DNA of 64,000 nucleotides from Kribbella amoyensis (GCF_007828865.1 NZ_VIVK01000002.1:248001-312000); one strand, 5' to 3'; counted from the stretch's first letter, positions 42,363 to 52,333 are shown. Translations and numbers: made by a program. The notes: generated by a model not told the origin, from the letters alone.

Positions 42363-43802
42363 GTGCCCCCCACTTCCTCCCGCCGGACCGTGCTCGGTGC
42401 CGGCCTCGCCGGCGCCCTCGCCGCGACCGGTGTCACCGGTACCGCCGCGGCCGCGGGTTCGCCGGCCGACGCCGAGGCGTCCGCGGCCCAGACCGCACCA
42501 CCGCGCCGGGCGAACCAGCGCTCGATGATCGACGTACCGTTCGCCGCCCACGACCGGGTCCGGATCGGCCTGATCGGTCTGGGCAACCGCGGCGCCGGCA
42601 TGCTCACCGGCTGGGCCGCCGTCCCCGGTGCGGTCGTCACCGCGGTCTGCGACATCCGCGCCGACCGGGCCAAGTCGGCCGCCGACAGGCTGGTCTCCCT
42701 CGGCAAGCCCCGCCCCACCGAGTACGGCGGCTCGGCGGGCGCGTACCAGGACCTCGTCCGCAGCGGCGACGTGGACCTCGTCTACATCGCCACCCCGTGG
42801 GAGTTCCACTACGAGCAGGGCAAGGCCGCGCTGCTCGCCGGCAAGCATGTCGGGGTCGAGCTGCCGATCGCGACCGAGCTCGACGAGCTGTGGGACCTGG
42901 TCGACACGTCCGAGCGGACCCGCCGGCACCTGTGGCTGATGGAGAACTGCAGCTACGGGCGCAACGAGCTCGCCATGCTCAAGATGGCGCACGAGGGGCT
43001 GTTCGGCGAGATCACCAACGGCCACGGCGGCTACCTGCACGACCTGCGTGAGCTGTTGTTCAGCGACACGTACTACACGGACACGTGGCGCCGGCAGTGG
43101 CACACGCGCAGTACGGCGAGCTTCTACGCGATGCACGGCCTCGCGCCGATCGCGGCCGCGATGGACATCAACCGCGGCGACCGGTTCACCACGCTGCGCG
43201 CGACCAGTACGGCGCCGCGCGGGCTGGCCGACTACCGCGAGCGGCACATCCCGCGGGACCACCCGGCGTGGAACGAGACGTACGTGAACGGCGACCTGGT
43301 CACCTGTCTGATCGAGACCGACAAGGGCCGGGTGATCCGGGCGGAGCACGACGTCAGCTCGCCGCGGCCGTACAGCCGGATCAACAGCCTGGCCGGCAGC
43401 CGCGGCATCTTCGAGGACTACGTGCCGGTCGGCAGTACCGGTGGCCGGGTGTACCTCGAGCCGGACCACGGCGGCCACTCCTGGCGGGACTTCGCGCCGT
43501 ACCGGCAGGAGCACGACCACTGGCTGTGGAAGAAGATCGGCGACGACGCGGCGAACAACGGCGGTCACGGCGGCATGGACTACGTCCTGCAGTGGCGCAT
43601 CGTCCAGCAGATGCGGGCCGGGCTGGTCCCCGACATCGACGTGTACGACTCCGCGGCCTGGTGCTCGCCGGTCCCGCTCAGCGTGGAATCGCTGCGCAAG
43701 GACGGCAAGCCGGTCGAGGTACCCGACTTCACCCGCGGCGCCTGGCGTGAGCTCCGGCTCGGCCTGGATTCCCGCGAGACCTCGATGCCTCCGGTGGTGT
43801 GA
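42363..43802 (+). CDS. Tat-exported Gfo/Idh/MocA protein of the GH109 type
   Basis: A 479-residue protein. It has a twin-arginine signal (SSRRTVLGAGLAGALAATG), an NAD-binding Rossmann start RIGLIGLGNRGAGM, then the (alpha/beta) C-terminal domain. NGGHGGMDYVLQWRI and the LLFSDTYYTDTWRRQWH region are typical of GH109 alpha-N-acetylgalactosaminidases, which use NAD in a redox-assisted glycosidase mechanism. The GTG start has AGGAG 7 bases upstream. It is probably secreted with bound NAD. The substrate is unproven; other glycosidases use the same fold. Confidence 0.82.
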   Translation: MPPTSSRRTVLGAGLAGALAATGVTGTAAAAGSPADAEASAAQTAPPRRANQRSMIDVPFAAHDRVRIGLIGLGNRGAGMLTGWAAVPGAVVTAVCDIRADRAKSAADRLVSLGKPRPTEYGGSAGAYQDLVRSGDVDLVYIATPWEFHYEQGKAALLAGKHVGVELPIATELDELWDLVDTSERTRRHLWLMENCSYGRNELAMLKMAHEGLFGEITNGHGGYLHDLRELLFSDTYYTDTWRRQWHTRSTASFYAMHGLAPIAAAMDINRGDRFTTLRATSTAPRGLADYRERHIPRDHPAWNETYVNGDLVTCLIETDKGRVIRAEHDVSSPRPYSRINSLAGSRGIFEDYVPVGSTGGRVYLEPDHGGHSWRDFAPYRQEHDHWLWKKIGDDAANNGGHGGMDYVLQWRIVQQMRAGLVPDIDVYDSAAWCSPVPLSVESLRKDGKPVEVPDFTRGAWRELRLGLDSRETSMPPVV

Positions 43803-43803
43803 G

Positions 43804-44748
43804 ATGCGCAGATTCGTCCTGGTGATCGCGGCCGCCGCCGCCCTGATGATCCCGCAACTGCCCGCCACCGCGGCCACCCCGTCCGCCGAGGTGTCCGTCT
43901 CCGAGGTCGACCTGGCCGGCCCGGCGATCTCGACCGTCCGGGTGACGGTCACGAACAAGTCCACCGCCAACCTCGGCAAGCTGTCCGTGGCGTTCCGCGG
44001 TCCGGTCGGGTGGACCGTCTCCCCGGAGACGCAGGCCGTGAAGGAGACGGTCAGGCCCGGCCGGTCCGTGACGGTCGCGTTCCAGATCCGGGTGCCGGAA
44101 CAACGCGAGGGCTTCACGATCCGTACCTTCACCGCGACCGCGACGTACGCCGGGGGAGAGGCCGTCGGGACCCGGGTGCAGCGCTCGGGGACGCCGTTGC
44201 CGAACCTCGCGGCCGCGTACAACAACGTCGGCGTGACCAGTGAGGCGGATCCGGCCAAGGGTGACTTCGACGGCGACGGGAACAGCTTCTCCGCCGAGAA
44301 GCTGGCCGGGGCCGGGGTGGCACCGGGCTCCACCGTCACCGCGTTGGGCGCGAACTTCACCTGGCCGGACGTCCCGGCCGGTACGAAGGACAACGTGATC
44401 GCGGCCGGCCAGACGTTCGCGTACTCCGGGCAGGGTTCGAAGCTGGTCCTGCTCGGTTCCGCGGCCGGGCAGTCGGCGGTCGGGACGGTCAAGGTCTGGT
44501 ATTCCGACGGCACCACGGCGTCCGGCTCGGTCGGGTTCCCGAACTGGTCGTTCCAGGACGCGGGCGCGCACGGGGCCACGCTGGCCATCTCGACCCAGGG
44601 CCGCAACACCCCGGCGGGCTACGCGAACGCGGAGTACCAGTACCGGTTCTTCGCGCACTCGATCCCGCTGGACCCCGCGAAGACGGTCGAGCTGATCACG
44701 TTGCCCGCGAACGGTGGGCTGCACGTGTTCGGCGTCGCGCTCGCCTGA
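43804..44748 (+). CDS. Secreted NEW3-domain protein, GH109 partner
   Basis: A 314-residue protein with a Sec signal peptide (RRFVLVIAAAAALMIPQLPATAA). Residues 30-125 form a NPCBM-associated NEW3 beta-sandwich (VRVTVTNKSTANLGKLSVAFRGPVGWTV). Residues 135-314 form a second beta-domain (AAYNNVGVTSEADPAKGDFDGDGNSFSAEKL) often attached to alpha-galactosidases and related enzymes, here with no catalytic domain. It starts one base after the GH109 stop, so the two are co-transcribed and may act together on a glycan outside the cell. Confidence 0.75.
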   Translation: MRRFVLVIAAAAALMIPQLPATAATPSAEVSVSEVDLAGPAISTVRVTVTNKSTANLGKLSVAFRGPVGWTVSPETQAVKETVRPGRSVTVAFQIRVPEQREGFTIRTFTATATYAGGEAVGTRVQRSGTPLPNLAAAYNNVGVTSEADPAKGDFDGDGNSFSAEKLAGAGVAPGSTVTALGANFTWPDVPAGTKDNVIAAGQTFAYSGQGSKLVLLGSAAGQSAVGTVKVWYSDGTTASGSVGFPNWSFQDAGAHGATLAISTQGRNTPAGYANAEYQYRFFAHSIPLDPAKTVELITLPANGGLHVFGVALA

Positions 44749-44761
44749 TCCCTCGCAACCT

Positions 44762-44795
44762 GCAGCGGCGGCCCGTACCCCGGGGTCGCCGCTGC
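44762..44795. terminator. Hairpin between NEW3 gene and amino-acid ABC operon
   Basis: GCAGCGGCG (44762-44770) pairs with CGCCGCTGC (44787-44795). It lies between convergent genes and may serve both. Confidence 0.7.
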
Positions 44796-44803
44796 TGTGC
44801 GGA

Positions 44804-45604
44804 TCAGGGGTGCTCGTGTTCCGAACGGAGGCGGGCCAGGAACGTCCGGGTGCGCTGGTGCTGTGGATTGCTGATCACCTCGCGCGGTGGTCCCGCCTCG
44901 ACCACGACGCCGCCGTCCATGAAGACCACGGTGTCGGCGACGTCCCGGGCGAACGCCATCTCGTGCGTGACCACGATCATCGTCATCCCGTCGGACGCGA
45001 GCTCGCGCATCACCGACAGCACCTCGCCGACCAGTTCCGGGTCGAGCGCCGAGGTGGGTTCGTCGAAGAGCATCAGCTTCGGCTGCATCGCCAGGGCGCG
45101 CGCGATCGCGACCCGCTGCTGCTGACCACCCGACAACTGGGCCGGGTACATCGCGGACCGATCGGCCAGACCGACCCGCTCGAGCAGCTTGGTGGCCCGG
45201 TCCCGCGCGGCCTTACGGGACTCGCCCTTGACCTGGATCGGTGACTCGGTGACGTTCTCCAGCGCGGTCTTGTGCGGGAACAGGTTGAACCGCTGGAAGA
45301 CCATGCCGATCTCCCGGCGCTGGGCCGCGATCTGCTTGTCCTTCAGCCGGTACAGCTTGCCGTCCCGGTCGGCGTACCCCATCAGGTCGCCGTCGACCCA
45401 GATCCGGCCGCCGTCGATCGTCTCCAGCTGGTTGATACAGCGCAGGAACGTGGTCTTGCCGGAGCCGGACGGGCCGAGCAGGCAGACCACCTGACCGCGT
45501 TCCACGTCCAGGTCGATGCCCTTCAGGACCTCGTTGTGGTGGAAGGACTTGGACACGTTCAGCGCGTGTACCAACGGCATCTCCAGCTCCGGCGCCTCGG
45601 TCAT
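44804..45604 (-). CDS. Polar amino acid ABC transporter ATP-binding protein (cassette A)
   Basis: A 266-residue GlnQ/HisP-type ATPase. Walker A is GPSGSGKTT, signature [15 protein letters not shown], Walker [15 protein letters not shown], switch H in VVTHEM. The family-specific GMVFQRFNLFPHKTALENV is present. A 20-residue insertion (DGDLMGYADRDGKLYRLKDKQIAAQR) is typical of the glutamate/glutamine group. ATG 45604 overlaps the permease stop and has GGAGG 6 bases upstream. Confidence 0.93.
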   Translation of the reverse strand: MTEAPELEMPLVHALNVSKSFHHNEVLKGIDLDVERGQVVCLLGPSGSGKTTFLRCINQLETIDGGRIWVDGDLMGYADRDGKLYRLKDKQIAAQRREIGMVFQRFNLFPHKTALENVTESPIQVKGESRKAARDRATKLLERVGLADRSAMYPAQLSGGQQQRVAIARALAMQPKLMLFDEPTSALDPELVGEVLSVMRELASDGMTMIVVTHEMAFARDVADTVVFMDGGVVVEAGPPREVISNPQHQRTRTFLARLRSEHEHP

Positions 45605-46569
45605 CACGCACCTCCGGCACCGGCCGGCCGGGCGGTCCGTGGCGCCTTGGTCCCGAAGCCGCGACCGAAGTGCCGCTCCAGGAAGTACTGGCCGACCATC
45701 AGCACACTCGTCATCGCGAGGTAGAACAGCGTCGCCGCGACCGCCACCGGGAACGTCTTGAAGTACAGGCTGCCGATCGACTGCAACTGGTAGAACAGCT
45801 CGGTCGTGACCGGGACCGCGATCAGCAGCGAGGTGTCCTTCAGCATCGCGATCGTCTCGTTGCCGGTCGGCGGCACGATCACCCGCATCGCCTGCGGCAG
45901 CACCACCCGCCGCATCGCCTTGCCACGGCTCATCCCGAGCGCCTCGGCGGCCTCCATCTGGCCCTTGTCGACGCTGAGGATGCCGGCCCGGGCGATCTCG
46001 GCCATGTACGCCGCCTCGGACAGGCCCAGGCCGAGCACGCCGGCGACGATGCCGGTGAACACCTGGTTCGCGTCCAGGGTGAACAGCCGCCAGTCCCCGG
46101 ACAGGCCGAGCCAGTCGATGATCTTCCAGTCGAACGGCACCCCGAACGCCAGCCCGTCCTGGAACAGGATGCCCAGCGTCGCCATCGTGAACAGCAGGAT
46201 GTATCGCGGCACGCTGCGGAAGAACCAGGTGAACACCCAGGCGGCGCCGGACAGGATCGGGTTGTCGGACAGCCGCATCACCGCAAGGATCACGCCGCCG
46301 CCGATCCCGACGACCATGCTCAGCGCGGTGACCAGCAGGGTGCCCTTGACGAGTCCTTCGAGTACGGCGTTCTGGTTCATCGACTGGAAGACGAAATGCC
46401 AGTCGAACTGGTCGTTGGTCACCACCAGGTGCACGAACATCGCGACCAGGATCGCGATCAGCGCGATCGCGACCCAGCGGCCGGGATGCCGGACCGGGAC
46501 GGCGTTGATGGCGCCGGGCCGGTCCGGGACCGCGACCTCGGTCTTCGGGGTGTCGGTGTGGCTGGTCAT
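45604..46569 (-). CDS. Amino acid ABC transporter permease (cassette A)
   Basis: A 321-residue permease with a long N-terminal tail and a HisM/GlnP-type core. The ATPase-contact loop is QMEAAEALGMSRGKAMRRVVLPQAMRVIVPP. One membrane gene implies a homodimeric channel. The ATG overlaps the binding-protein stop by 4 bases. Confidence 0.92.
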   Translation of the reverse strand: MTSHTDTPKTEVAVPDRPGAINAVPVRHPGRWVAIALIAILVAMFVHLVVTNDQFDWHFVFQSMNQNAVLEGLVKGTLLVTALSMVVGIGGGVILAVMRLSDNPILSGAAWVFTWFFRSVPRYILLFTMATLGILFQDGLAFGVPFDWKIIDWLGLSGDWRLFTLDANQVFTGIVAGVLGLGLSEAAYMAEIARAGILSVDKGQMEAAEALGMSRGKAMRRVVLPQAMRVIVPPTGNETIAMLKDTSLLIAVPVTTELFYQLQSIGSLYFKTFPVAVAATLFYLAMTSVLMVGQYFLERHFGRGFGTKAPRTARPAGAGGA

Positions 46570-47483
46570 GGGTTCACGGCGAAGTTGCTGATGGCACCGG
46601 ACTCGTTGCCCCAGTTCGTCAGCACGTTCTTGTAGGTGCCGTCGGCCCTGATCTCCTGGAGCGCCTTGACCATGGCCGCCGCGAACGCGGTCTGCCCCTT
46701 CGGGACCACGTAGCCGTACGGCGCCGCGTCGTAGATGGTGCCGAGCGGTTCGAGCTGGCCCTGCGACTGCTTGGCGGCGTACAGCACGACCGGGGAGTCG
46801 GCGAGCATCGCGTCGGCCTTGCCGCTGGCGACGTCGGCGGTGGCCTGGTCCTGCTTCTCCCGGACGATCAGCTTGATCTCCGGCTTGCCCTGGGCCTTGC
46901 ACTTGGCCTGCCGCTTCGGGATGTCGTCCTCGAGCTGGGTGGTGCCCTTCTGCACCGCGACCGTCTTGCCGCACGCGTCGTCGGGGTTGACCCCCTTCGG
47001 GTTGCCCTTCTGCGCCGCCCACTGGGTCCCGGCGTTGAAGTAGCTGACCATGTTGACCTGCTGCTTGCGCTGCGGGTTGATCGTGAACGACGAGACGCCG
47101 ACGTCGTACTTGCCGCCCTGGACGCCGGTGATGATGGTGTCGAAGCCGGCCGACTGCCAGTCGACGGTGAGCCCGAACTTCGCCGCGACCGCGTTGAACA
47201 GGTCGACGTCCATGCCGGCGACCGTCTTGCCGCCCTGCAGGAACTCGTTCGGCGGATAGGTCGAGTCCACCCCGACGACGATCTTGCCGGCCGACTTGAG
47301 CTTCGGCGGCAGGGCGGCGGCCAGGGCCGGATCGGCGGAACCGGCCGCGGCGGGTGCGCTGGACGGGCTGCCACTGGGCGGAGCGCTCGTCGTCGAGCCG
47401 CCGGACAGCGAGTCGGAACCACATCCCCCGGCCGCGAGAACGGCGGCTCCGCACAGAGCGAGTGTCGTACGCAGGACAGACAT
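46566..47483 (-). CDS. Amino acid ABC transporter substrate-binding lipoprotein (cassette A)
   Basis: A 305-residue family 3 solute-binding protein. A lipobox (LAAGGC) is followed by a Ser/Pro/Ala linker (about 22-60) and the ligand domain (VVGVDSTYPPNEFLQGGKTVAGMDVDLFNAVAAKFGL). The conserved D and R contacts of amino-acid binders are visible (GMDVDLF; INPQRKQQVNMV). First gene of the cassette; the 236 bases upstream hold no gene. Confidence 0.9.
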   Translation of the reverse strand: MSVLRTTLALCGAAVLAAGGCGSDSLSGGSTTSAPPSGSPSSAPAAAGSADPALAAALPPKLKSAGKIVVGVDSTYPPNEFLQGGKTVAGMDVDLFNAVAAKFGLTVDWQSAGFDTIITGVQGGKYDVGVSSFTINPQRKQQVNMVSYFNAGTQWAAQKGNPKGVNPDDACGKTVAVQKGTTQLEDDIPKRQAKCKAQGKPEIKLIVREKQDQATADVASGKADAMLADSPVVLYAAKQSQGQLEPLGTIYDAAPYGYVVPKGQTAFAAAMVKALQEIRADGTYKNVLTNWGNESGAISNFAVNP

Positions 47484-47719
47484 TCTGTTCCCCCATGACC
47501 GGCCCACCACGGACGCCGCGGTGGCCCCCTCGATGATGGGGTCGGACCGGTTGGCCCGGCTCCTCCTTCGTAGCTTGACACAGCCGCGCGGGTCCGGAGC
47601 AACGCCGAGGCCTGATCGTAGCCAGGCGGCCAGGGGATGGTTCCCGAACGTACGACGCGCGCACACGCTGCGTGAAGCGGCAGCGGGTACGCGCGTCGGA
47701 TGCGGTCCGTAACGCCTTG

Positions 47720-48475
47720 CTAGCCGGTGGTTTCCACGTGGGTCGGGTCGAGCACGCGGCGCAGGAAGGTCTTGGTGCGCTCCTGCTGCGGGTTGCCGAT
47801 CACCTCGTCCGGCGTACCCTGCTCGACGATCACGCCGGCGTCCATGAACACGACCCGGTCGGCCACCTCGCGGGCGAACGCCATCTCGTGCGTGACGACG
47901 AGCATCGTCATCCCGTCCAGGGCCAGCTTGCGCATCACCGTGAGCACCTCGCCGACCAGTTCGGGGTCGAGCGCCGAGGTGGGCTCGTCGAACAGCATCA
48001 GCGTCGGGTCCATCGACAGCGCCCGGGCGATCGCGACCCGCTGCTGCTGACCACCGGACAACTGCGCGGGGTACGCGGTGATCTTGTCGTGCAGGCCGAC
48101 CCGCTCCAGGTTCGACCGGGCGATCTTCTCGGCCTCGTCGGCCTTGCGCTTCAGCACCGTGGTCTGCGCGACCGTGCAGTTCGCCAGCACGTTGAGGTGC
48201 GGGAACAGGTTGAACTGCTGGAACACCATGCCGATCTGCGAACGGGCCGCGTCCAGGTGGCAGTCCGGGTCGGTGATCTCCTCACCGCGGACGAACACCT
48301 GTCCCTCCTGCGGGACCTCGAGCAGGTTGACGCAGCGCAGCAGGGTGGACTTGCCGGACCCGGACGGGCCGATGACGCAGACCACCTCGCCCTGCTCGAC
48401 GGTGAAGTCGATACCGCGCAGGACGTGGGTGCTGCCGAAGGACTTGTTCAGGTTCTTGATCTCGACGACGGGCAT
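47720..48475 (-). CDS. Polar amino acid ABC transporter ATP-binding protein (cassette B)
   Basis: A 251-residue GlnQ-type ATPase: [63 protein letters not shown]. It is similar to the cassette A ATPase but lacks that protein's insertion. ATG 48475 overlaps the permease stop. Confidence 0.93.
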   Translation of the reverse strand: MPVVEIKNLNKSFGSTHVLRGIDFTVEQGEVVCVIGPSGSGKSTLLRCVNLLEVPQEGQVFVRGEEITDPDCHLDAARSQIGMVFQQFNLFPHLNVLANCTVAQTTVLKRKADEAEKIARSNLERVGLHDKITAYPAQLSGGQQQRVAIARALSMDPTLMLFDEPTSALDPELVGEVLTVMRKLALDGMTMLVVTHEMAFAREVADRVVFMDAGVIVEQGTPDEVIGNPQQERTKTFLRRVLDPTHVETTG

Positions 48476-49299
48476 CAGTTGCTCCTCCTGGCCTTCGCCT
48501 CGAGCCGGCGGACCAGGATGCCCAGCGGCAGGGTGATCAGCAGGTAGCAGAACCCGGCGGTGACCAGCGGCGTCAGGTTCGCGTACGTGTTGGCCAGGTC
48601 GCGGCCGAAGCCGGTCAGCTCGTACGCCGACGCGCTGGTGCCGATGATGAAGACCAGCGACGAGTCCTTGACCAGCAGGATCAGGTCGTTGGTCAGCGGC
48701 GGCAGCACGATCCGGAACGCCTGCGGCAGGACGATCTTGCGGGTCGCCAGCCCCGGTGGCATGCCGAGCGACCGGGCCGCCTCGACCTGGCCCTTCGGGA
48801 CCGCCTGGATGCCGGCCCGGATCACCTCGGCCATGTACGCCGCCGCGACGATGCCGAGCGCCAGCCAGACCACGCCGTACGGGTCGAACGGGATGGTCAT
48901 GCCCGGGAACGCCAGCGGCAGCAGGCTGAACGCGATGAACACCACGATCGCCGGCAGGCCGCGGAAGAACTCGATGTAGGCGGTCGAGATCCACCGGTAC
49001 GGGCCGACGCTGCTGAGCCGCATCAGGGCCAGGATCGTGCCGCCGATCAGGCCGATCACGAACGCGCCCGCGGTGTACTCCAGCGTCTTCACCAGGGCCT
49101 GGATCATGCCGTCCTGGAAGGACGCCTTGATGTACTCGGGTTTGAAGAAGACGCTCGCGATCTGTTTCCAGTTCGCGCTGGCCGCGGCGACCACGACCAG
49201 CACGATCAGGATCGCGTACTGGATCCAGCGGGAGCGCTGGGCCCGCTTGCGCGGGCTCAGCCCCTTCCGCTCAACGGACTGCGGGGTCGTGGTGGTCAC
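48475..49299 (-). CDS. Amino acid ABC transporter permease (cassette B)
   Basis: A 274-residue HisM/GlnP-type permease with a basic N-terminus ([11 protein letters not shown]) and the loop [34 protein letters not shown] 49299 overlaps the binding-protein stop by 4 bases. Confidence 0.92.
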   Translation of the reverse strand: MTTTTPQSVERKGLSPRKRAQRSRWIQYAILIVLVVVAAASANWKQIASVFFKPEYIKASFQDGMIQALVKTLEYTAGAFVIGLIGGTILALMRLSSVGPYRWISTAYIEFFRGLPAIVVFIAFSLLPLAFPGMTIPFDPYGVVWLALGIVAAAYMAEVIRAGIQAVPKGQVEAARSLGMPPGLATRKIVLPQAFRIVLPPLTNDLILLVKDSSLVFIIGTSASAYELTGFGRDLANTYANLTPLVTAGFCYLLITLPLGILVRRLEAKARRSN

Positions 49300-50144
49300 T
49301 TCTTCGGCTCAACCCCGAACCACTTCTTGTAGATCTCGTTGTACTTGCCGTCGGTCTTGGCGGTGGCCAACAGGGTGTTGAACTTCTCCACCAGCTTCGG
49401 GCCGCTGCCGTCCTTGAGCGCGCCGAACCCGTACTGCTCACCGGTGTTGAACTCGGCCACCACCGCGGTGTCCGGGTTCGCCTTGACGAAGTCGTAGAGC
49501 ACGCCGTTGTCGTTGATCGCGGCATCGACCCGGCCGGACTTGACGTTGTTCTCCTGCAGCGCGAGGTCGTTGAACACGACCACCTCGTAGCCGTACTGCT
49601 TGGCGTTGTCGTCGGCGTACTTCTTGCCGGTGGTGTCGGCCTGGACGCCGATCTTCTTGCCCTTGAGGTCGGCGAGCCCCTTGATCGGCGCGTCCTTCTT
49701 GGTCATCAGGACCTGGGTCGCGTCCATGTACGGCGAGGTGATGCTGATCGCCGCCTGCCGCTCCGGGGTGATCGTCATCGCGCCCATGCCCATGTCGCAC
49801 TTCTTGGCCTGGAAGGCGGCGCCGGAGGTGACCTGGGCCCACTCGATGTTGACCACTTCCTGCTCGACCCCGAGGTCCTGGGCGACCAGGTCCAGCAGGT
49901 CGACGTCGAAGCCGACGACCTTGGTGCCGTCCTTGTACTGGAACGGCTTGTACGGCAGGTGCGTGCAGACGGTCAGCTTGCCCGGCTTCACCAGTGTGAT
50001 CCCGGCGGCTGCGGCCTTGTCCTCGCTTCCTCCGCTGCCCGAGTCGTCGCCGCTGCCGCACGCGGTCAGTGCGAGCGCGAGCACGGCGACCGAGGCGACG
50101 GCGGCCTGGCGGCGGCTCCGGCGGAGGGTGGAGACGATGCTCAT
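49296..50144 (-). CDS. Amino acid ABC transporter substrate-binding lipoprotein (cassette B)
   Basis: A 282-residue family 3 binding protein with signal peptide and lipobox LTAC (residues about 26-29), a short Gly/Ser linker, and the ligand domain starting LTVCTHLPYKPFQYKDGTKVVGFDVDLLDLVAQ. Extra cysteines occur in VCTHLPY and KKCDMGMGAMTITPERQ. First gene of cassette B. The ligand class is polar amino acids; the specific one is not clear. The 299 bases between this start and malic enzyme hold divergent promoters and no further gene. Confidence 0.9.
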   Translation of the reverse strand: MSIVSTLRRSRRQAAVASVAVLALALTACGSGDDSGSGGSEDKAAAAGITLVKPGKLTVCTHLPYKPFQYKDGTKVVGFDVDLLDLVAQDLGVEQEVVNIEWAQVTSGAAFQAKKCDMGMGAMTITPERQAAISITSPYMDATQVLMTKKDAPIKGLADLKGKKIGVQADTTGKKYADDNAKQYGYEVVVFNDLALQENNVKSGRVDAAINDNGVLYDFVKANPDTAVVAEFNTGEQYGFGALKDGSGPKLVEKFNTLLATAKTDGKYNEIYKKWFGVEPKK

Positions 50145-50443
50145 CGTGGGGACTCTCCTCGACTGTGGTCCTTTGTTACCCGCCAGGACGCTACCTGCCG
50201 GGGTGGCATCCTGACACAGCAGGCAGCCACGTGTCGGCCACTGATGGCGGACGAGACTCGATCGTCACCCGGTTGAGTCCCTGTGGGGACCCTCACAGAC
50301 CAGACCAGTGCGGCCTGTGGTTTACTCATAGCCCCGGGTGACCCCCGATCTCTCCCGATCCCGCGCACCCTGGCCGGATCGTCACTCCACGTTGACTGTC
50401 TGTAAGCGTTGCCCGCAGGACGCCGGGCTGATGAAGGGTCCCC

Positions 50444-51640
50444 ATGGTTGCCGAAGCTTTCCCGTCCGAAGTTCCCGACACCTACGCCGGTGACGCCGTG
50501 TTCGAACTGCACCGCGGCGGCAAGATCGAGGTGACGTCCTCGGTCCAGGTCCGCGACGCCGATGATCTGTCCAAGGCCTACACGCCCGGTGTCGCCCGGG
50601 TCTGTACCGCGATCGCCGAGGACCCCGCGCTGGTCCGTACCTACACCTGGAAGTCGAACGTCGTCGCCGTGGTGACCGACGGCACCGCCGTCCTCGGTCT
50701 CGGCGACATCGGCCCGGCCGCGTCGCTGCCGGTGATGGAGGGCAAAGCCCTGCTGTTCAAGGAGTTCGGTGGCGTCGACTCGGTCCCGATCGCGCTCGAC
50801 TGCACCGACGTGGACGAGTTCGTCGACACCGTCGCGCGGATGGCGCCGTCGTTCGGCGGGATCAACCTGGAGGACATCTCCGCACCGCGCTGCTTCGAGA
50901 TCGAGCGGCGGCTGAAGGAGCGGCTCGACATCCCGGTCTTCCACGACGACCAGCACGGTACGGCGGTCGTGGTGCTCGCCGCGCTCCGGAACGCGCTGCG
51001 GGTCACCGAGAAGTCGATCGAGGACATCCGGGTGGTGATCTCGGGCGCCGGCGCGGCCGGGGTCGCGTGTGCGCGGATCCTGCTGCAGGCCGGCGTCGGC
51101 GACCTGGCCGTCGTCGACAGCAAGGGTGTGCTGCACGAGGACCGCGGCGACCTGACCCCGGTGAAGCTGTCGCTGGCCCGCGACACGAACAGCGCGCAGT
51201 TGTCCGGCCGGTTGGTGGACGCGCTGGACGGCGCGGACGTCTTCGTCGGGGTGTCCGGTGGCACGGTGCCGGAGGAAGCGATCGCGCGGATGGCGCCCGG
51301 GGCGATGATCTTCGCGCTGGCGAACCCGAACCCGGAGGTGCACCCGGACCTCGCGCACCGGCACGCCGCCGTGGTCGCGACCGGCCGGTCCGACTTCCCG
51401 AACCAGATCAACAACGTGCTCGCGTTCCCGGGGATCTTCCGCGGCGCCTTCGACGCGAACGCGTCCCGGATCACCGAGGGGATGAAGCTGGCCGCCGCCG
51501 ACGCGCTGGCCGGACTGATCTCGGCCGCCGACCTGCGCCCGGATTACATCATCCCGTCGCCGTTCGACGAGCGCGTCGCGCCCGCGGTGGCCGACGCCGT
51601 CTCCGCCGCGGCCCGCCGGGAGGGCGTCGCCCGGGACTGA
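50444..51640 (+). CDS. Malic enzyme (malate dehydrogenase, oxaloacetate-decarboxylating)
   Basis: A 398-residue short bacterial malic enzyme that converts malate to pyruvate and CO2. The catalytic Tyr is in LSKAYTPGVARV, the Lys in LPVMEGKALLFKEFGG, metal ligands in LEDISAPRCF and FHDDQHGTAVV, and the NAD(P) fold in ISGAGAAGVACARIL. Length and motifs match the SfcA/MaeB N-terminal catalytic unit without the phosphotransacetylase domain. Confidence 0.93.
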   Translation: MVAEAFPSEVPDTYAGDAVFELHRGGKIEVTSSVQVRDADDLSKAYTPGVARVCTAIAEDPALVRTYTWKSNVVAVVTDGTAVLGLGDIGPAASLPVMEGKALLFKEFGGVDSVPIALDCTDVDEFVDTVARMAPSFGGINLEDISAPRCFEIERRLKERLDIPVFHDDQHGTAVVVLAALRNALRVTEKSIEDIRVVISGAGAAGVACARILLQAGVGDLAVVDSKGVLHEDRGDLTPVKLSLARDTNSAQLSGRLVDALDGADVFVGVSGGTVPEEAIARMAPGAMIFALANPNPEVHPDLAHRHAAVVATGRSDFPNQINNVLAFPGIFRGAFDANASRITEGMKLAAADALAGLISAADLRPDYIIPSPFDERVAPAVADAVSAAARREGVARD

Positions 51641-51742
51641 CCCTGGACCGACGCCGGGCAAGCTCCTCGGGCCCGTTCCACGACACCGTCGGATGTGTCG
51701 AGGGGCGGGCCCGAGGTTCGTCCGGGCACTAGGCTTTGTCGG

Positions 51743-52333
51743 GTGGAAAGACGAGCGATCGAGTGGTCCGAGGCGGCCTGGCTGAACCCGCCGGCGGCTG
51801 TACTTGCTGATGGCAACGACCTGCTGGTGACCGCGCGGGAGGGCAGCGACTTCTGGCGGACCACGAGCTACGGCTTCGTGCACGACGACGGGCACGCGCT
51901 GCTCACCGACCTGCCGGTGGACACCGCTGTCGAGGTCGGGTTCGTCGCCGCCTTCGAGCAGCTGTACGACCAGGCCGGGTTGCTGATCCGGGTCGACGAG
52001 CAGACCTGGATCAAGGCCGGGATCGAGTTCACCGACGGCGTTCCGCAGCTGGGGGCCGTGGTGACGCACGGGGTGTCCGACTGGTCGATGGCGCCGATCC
52101 CCGAATGGGCCGGGCGTGCGGTGACGATCCGGGCCAGCCGTTCGGGGGACGCGCTCACGCTGCGAGCTCGGTGCGAGGACGGTCCGTGGCAGATGTTCCG
52201 GCTCGCAACACTGGCTCCGGACGCGGTCGCGGCGGCCGGGCCGTTCACCTGTGCGCCGACGCGGTCCGGTCTCACGGTGCGCTTCACGTCGTTCGCGGTG
52301 GCGGCGCCCGACGACTCGCTGCACCTCGACTGA
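51743..52333 (+). CDS. DUF1349 domain protein
   Basis: A 196-residue beta-sandwich protein (concanavalin-like/regulation of enolase family). The pattern WRTTSYGFVHDDGHALL..., FEQLYDQAGLLIRVDEQTWIKAGIEF, SDWSMAPIPEW and MFRLATL is typical of DUF1349. It may bind carbohydrate, but the role is unknown. -10 TAGGCT (51730) is 7 bases from the GTG, so the mRNA is probably leaderless. Confidence 0.82.
   Translation: MERRAIEWSEAAWLNPPAAVLADGNDLLVTAREGSDFWRTTSYGFVHDDGHALLTDLPVDTAVEVGFVAAFEQLYDQAGLLIRVDEQTWIKAGIEFTDGVPQLGAVVTHGVSDWSMAPIPEWAGRAVTIRASRSGDALTLRARCEDGPWQMFRLATLAPDAVAAAGPFTCAPTRSGLTVRFTSFAVAAPDDSLHLD

Noticed and set aside
47484-47719. Possible riboswitch in the leader of amino-acid cassette A (an AGGAGGAG with no start codon near it)
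   Set aside because: I could not match the segment to the glycine, SAM or T-box consensus. Without a covariance search it is only a purine run in a 236-base leader.
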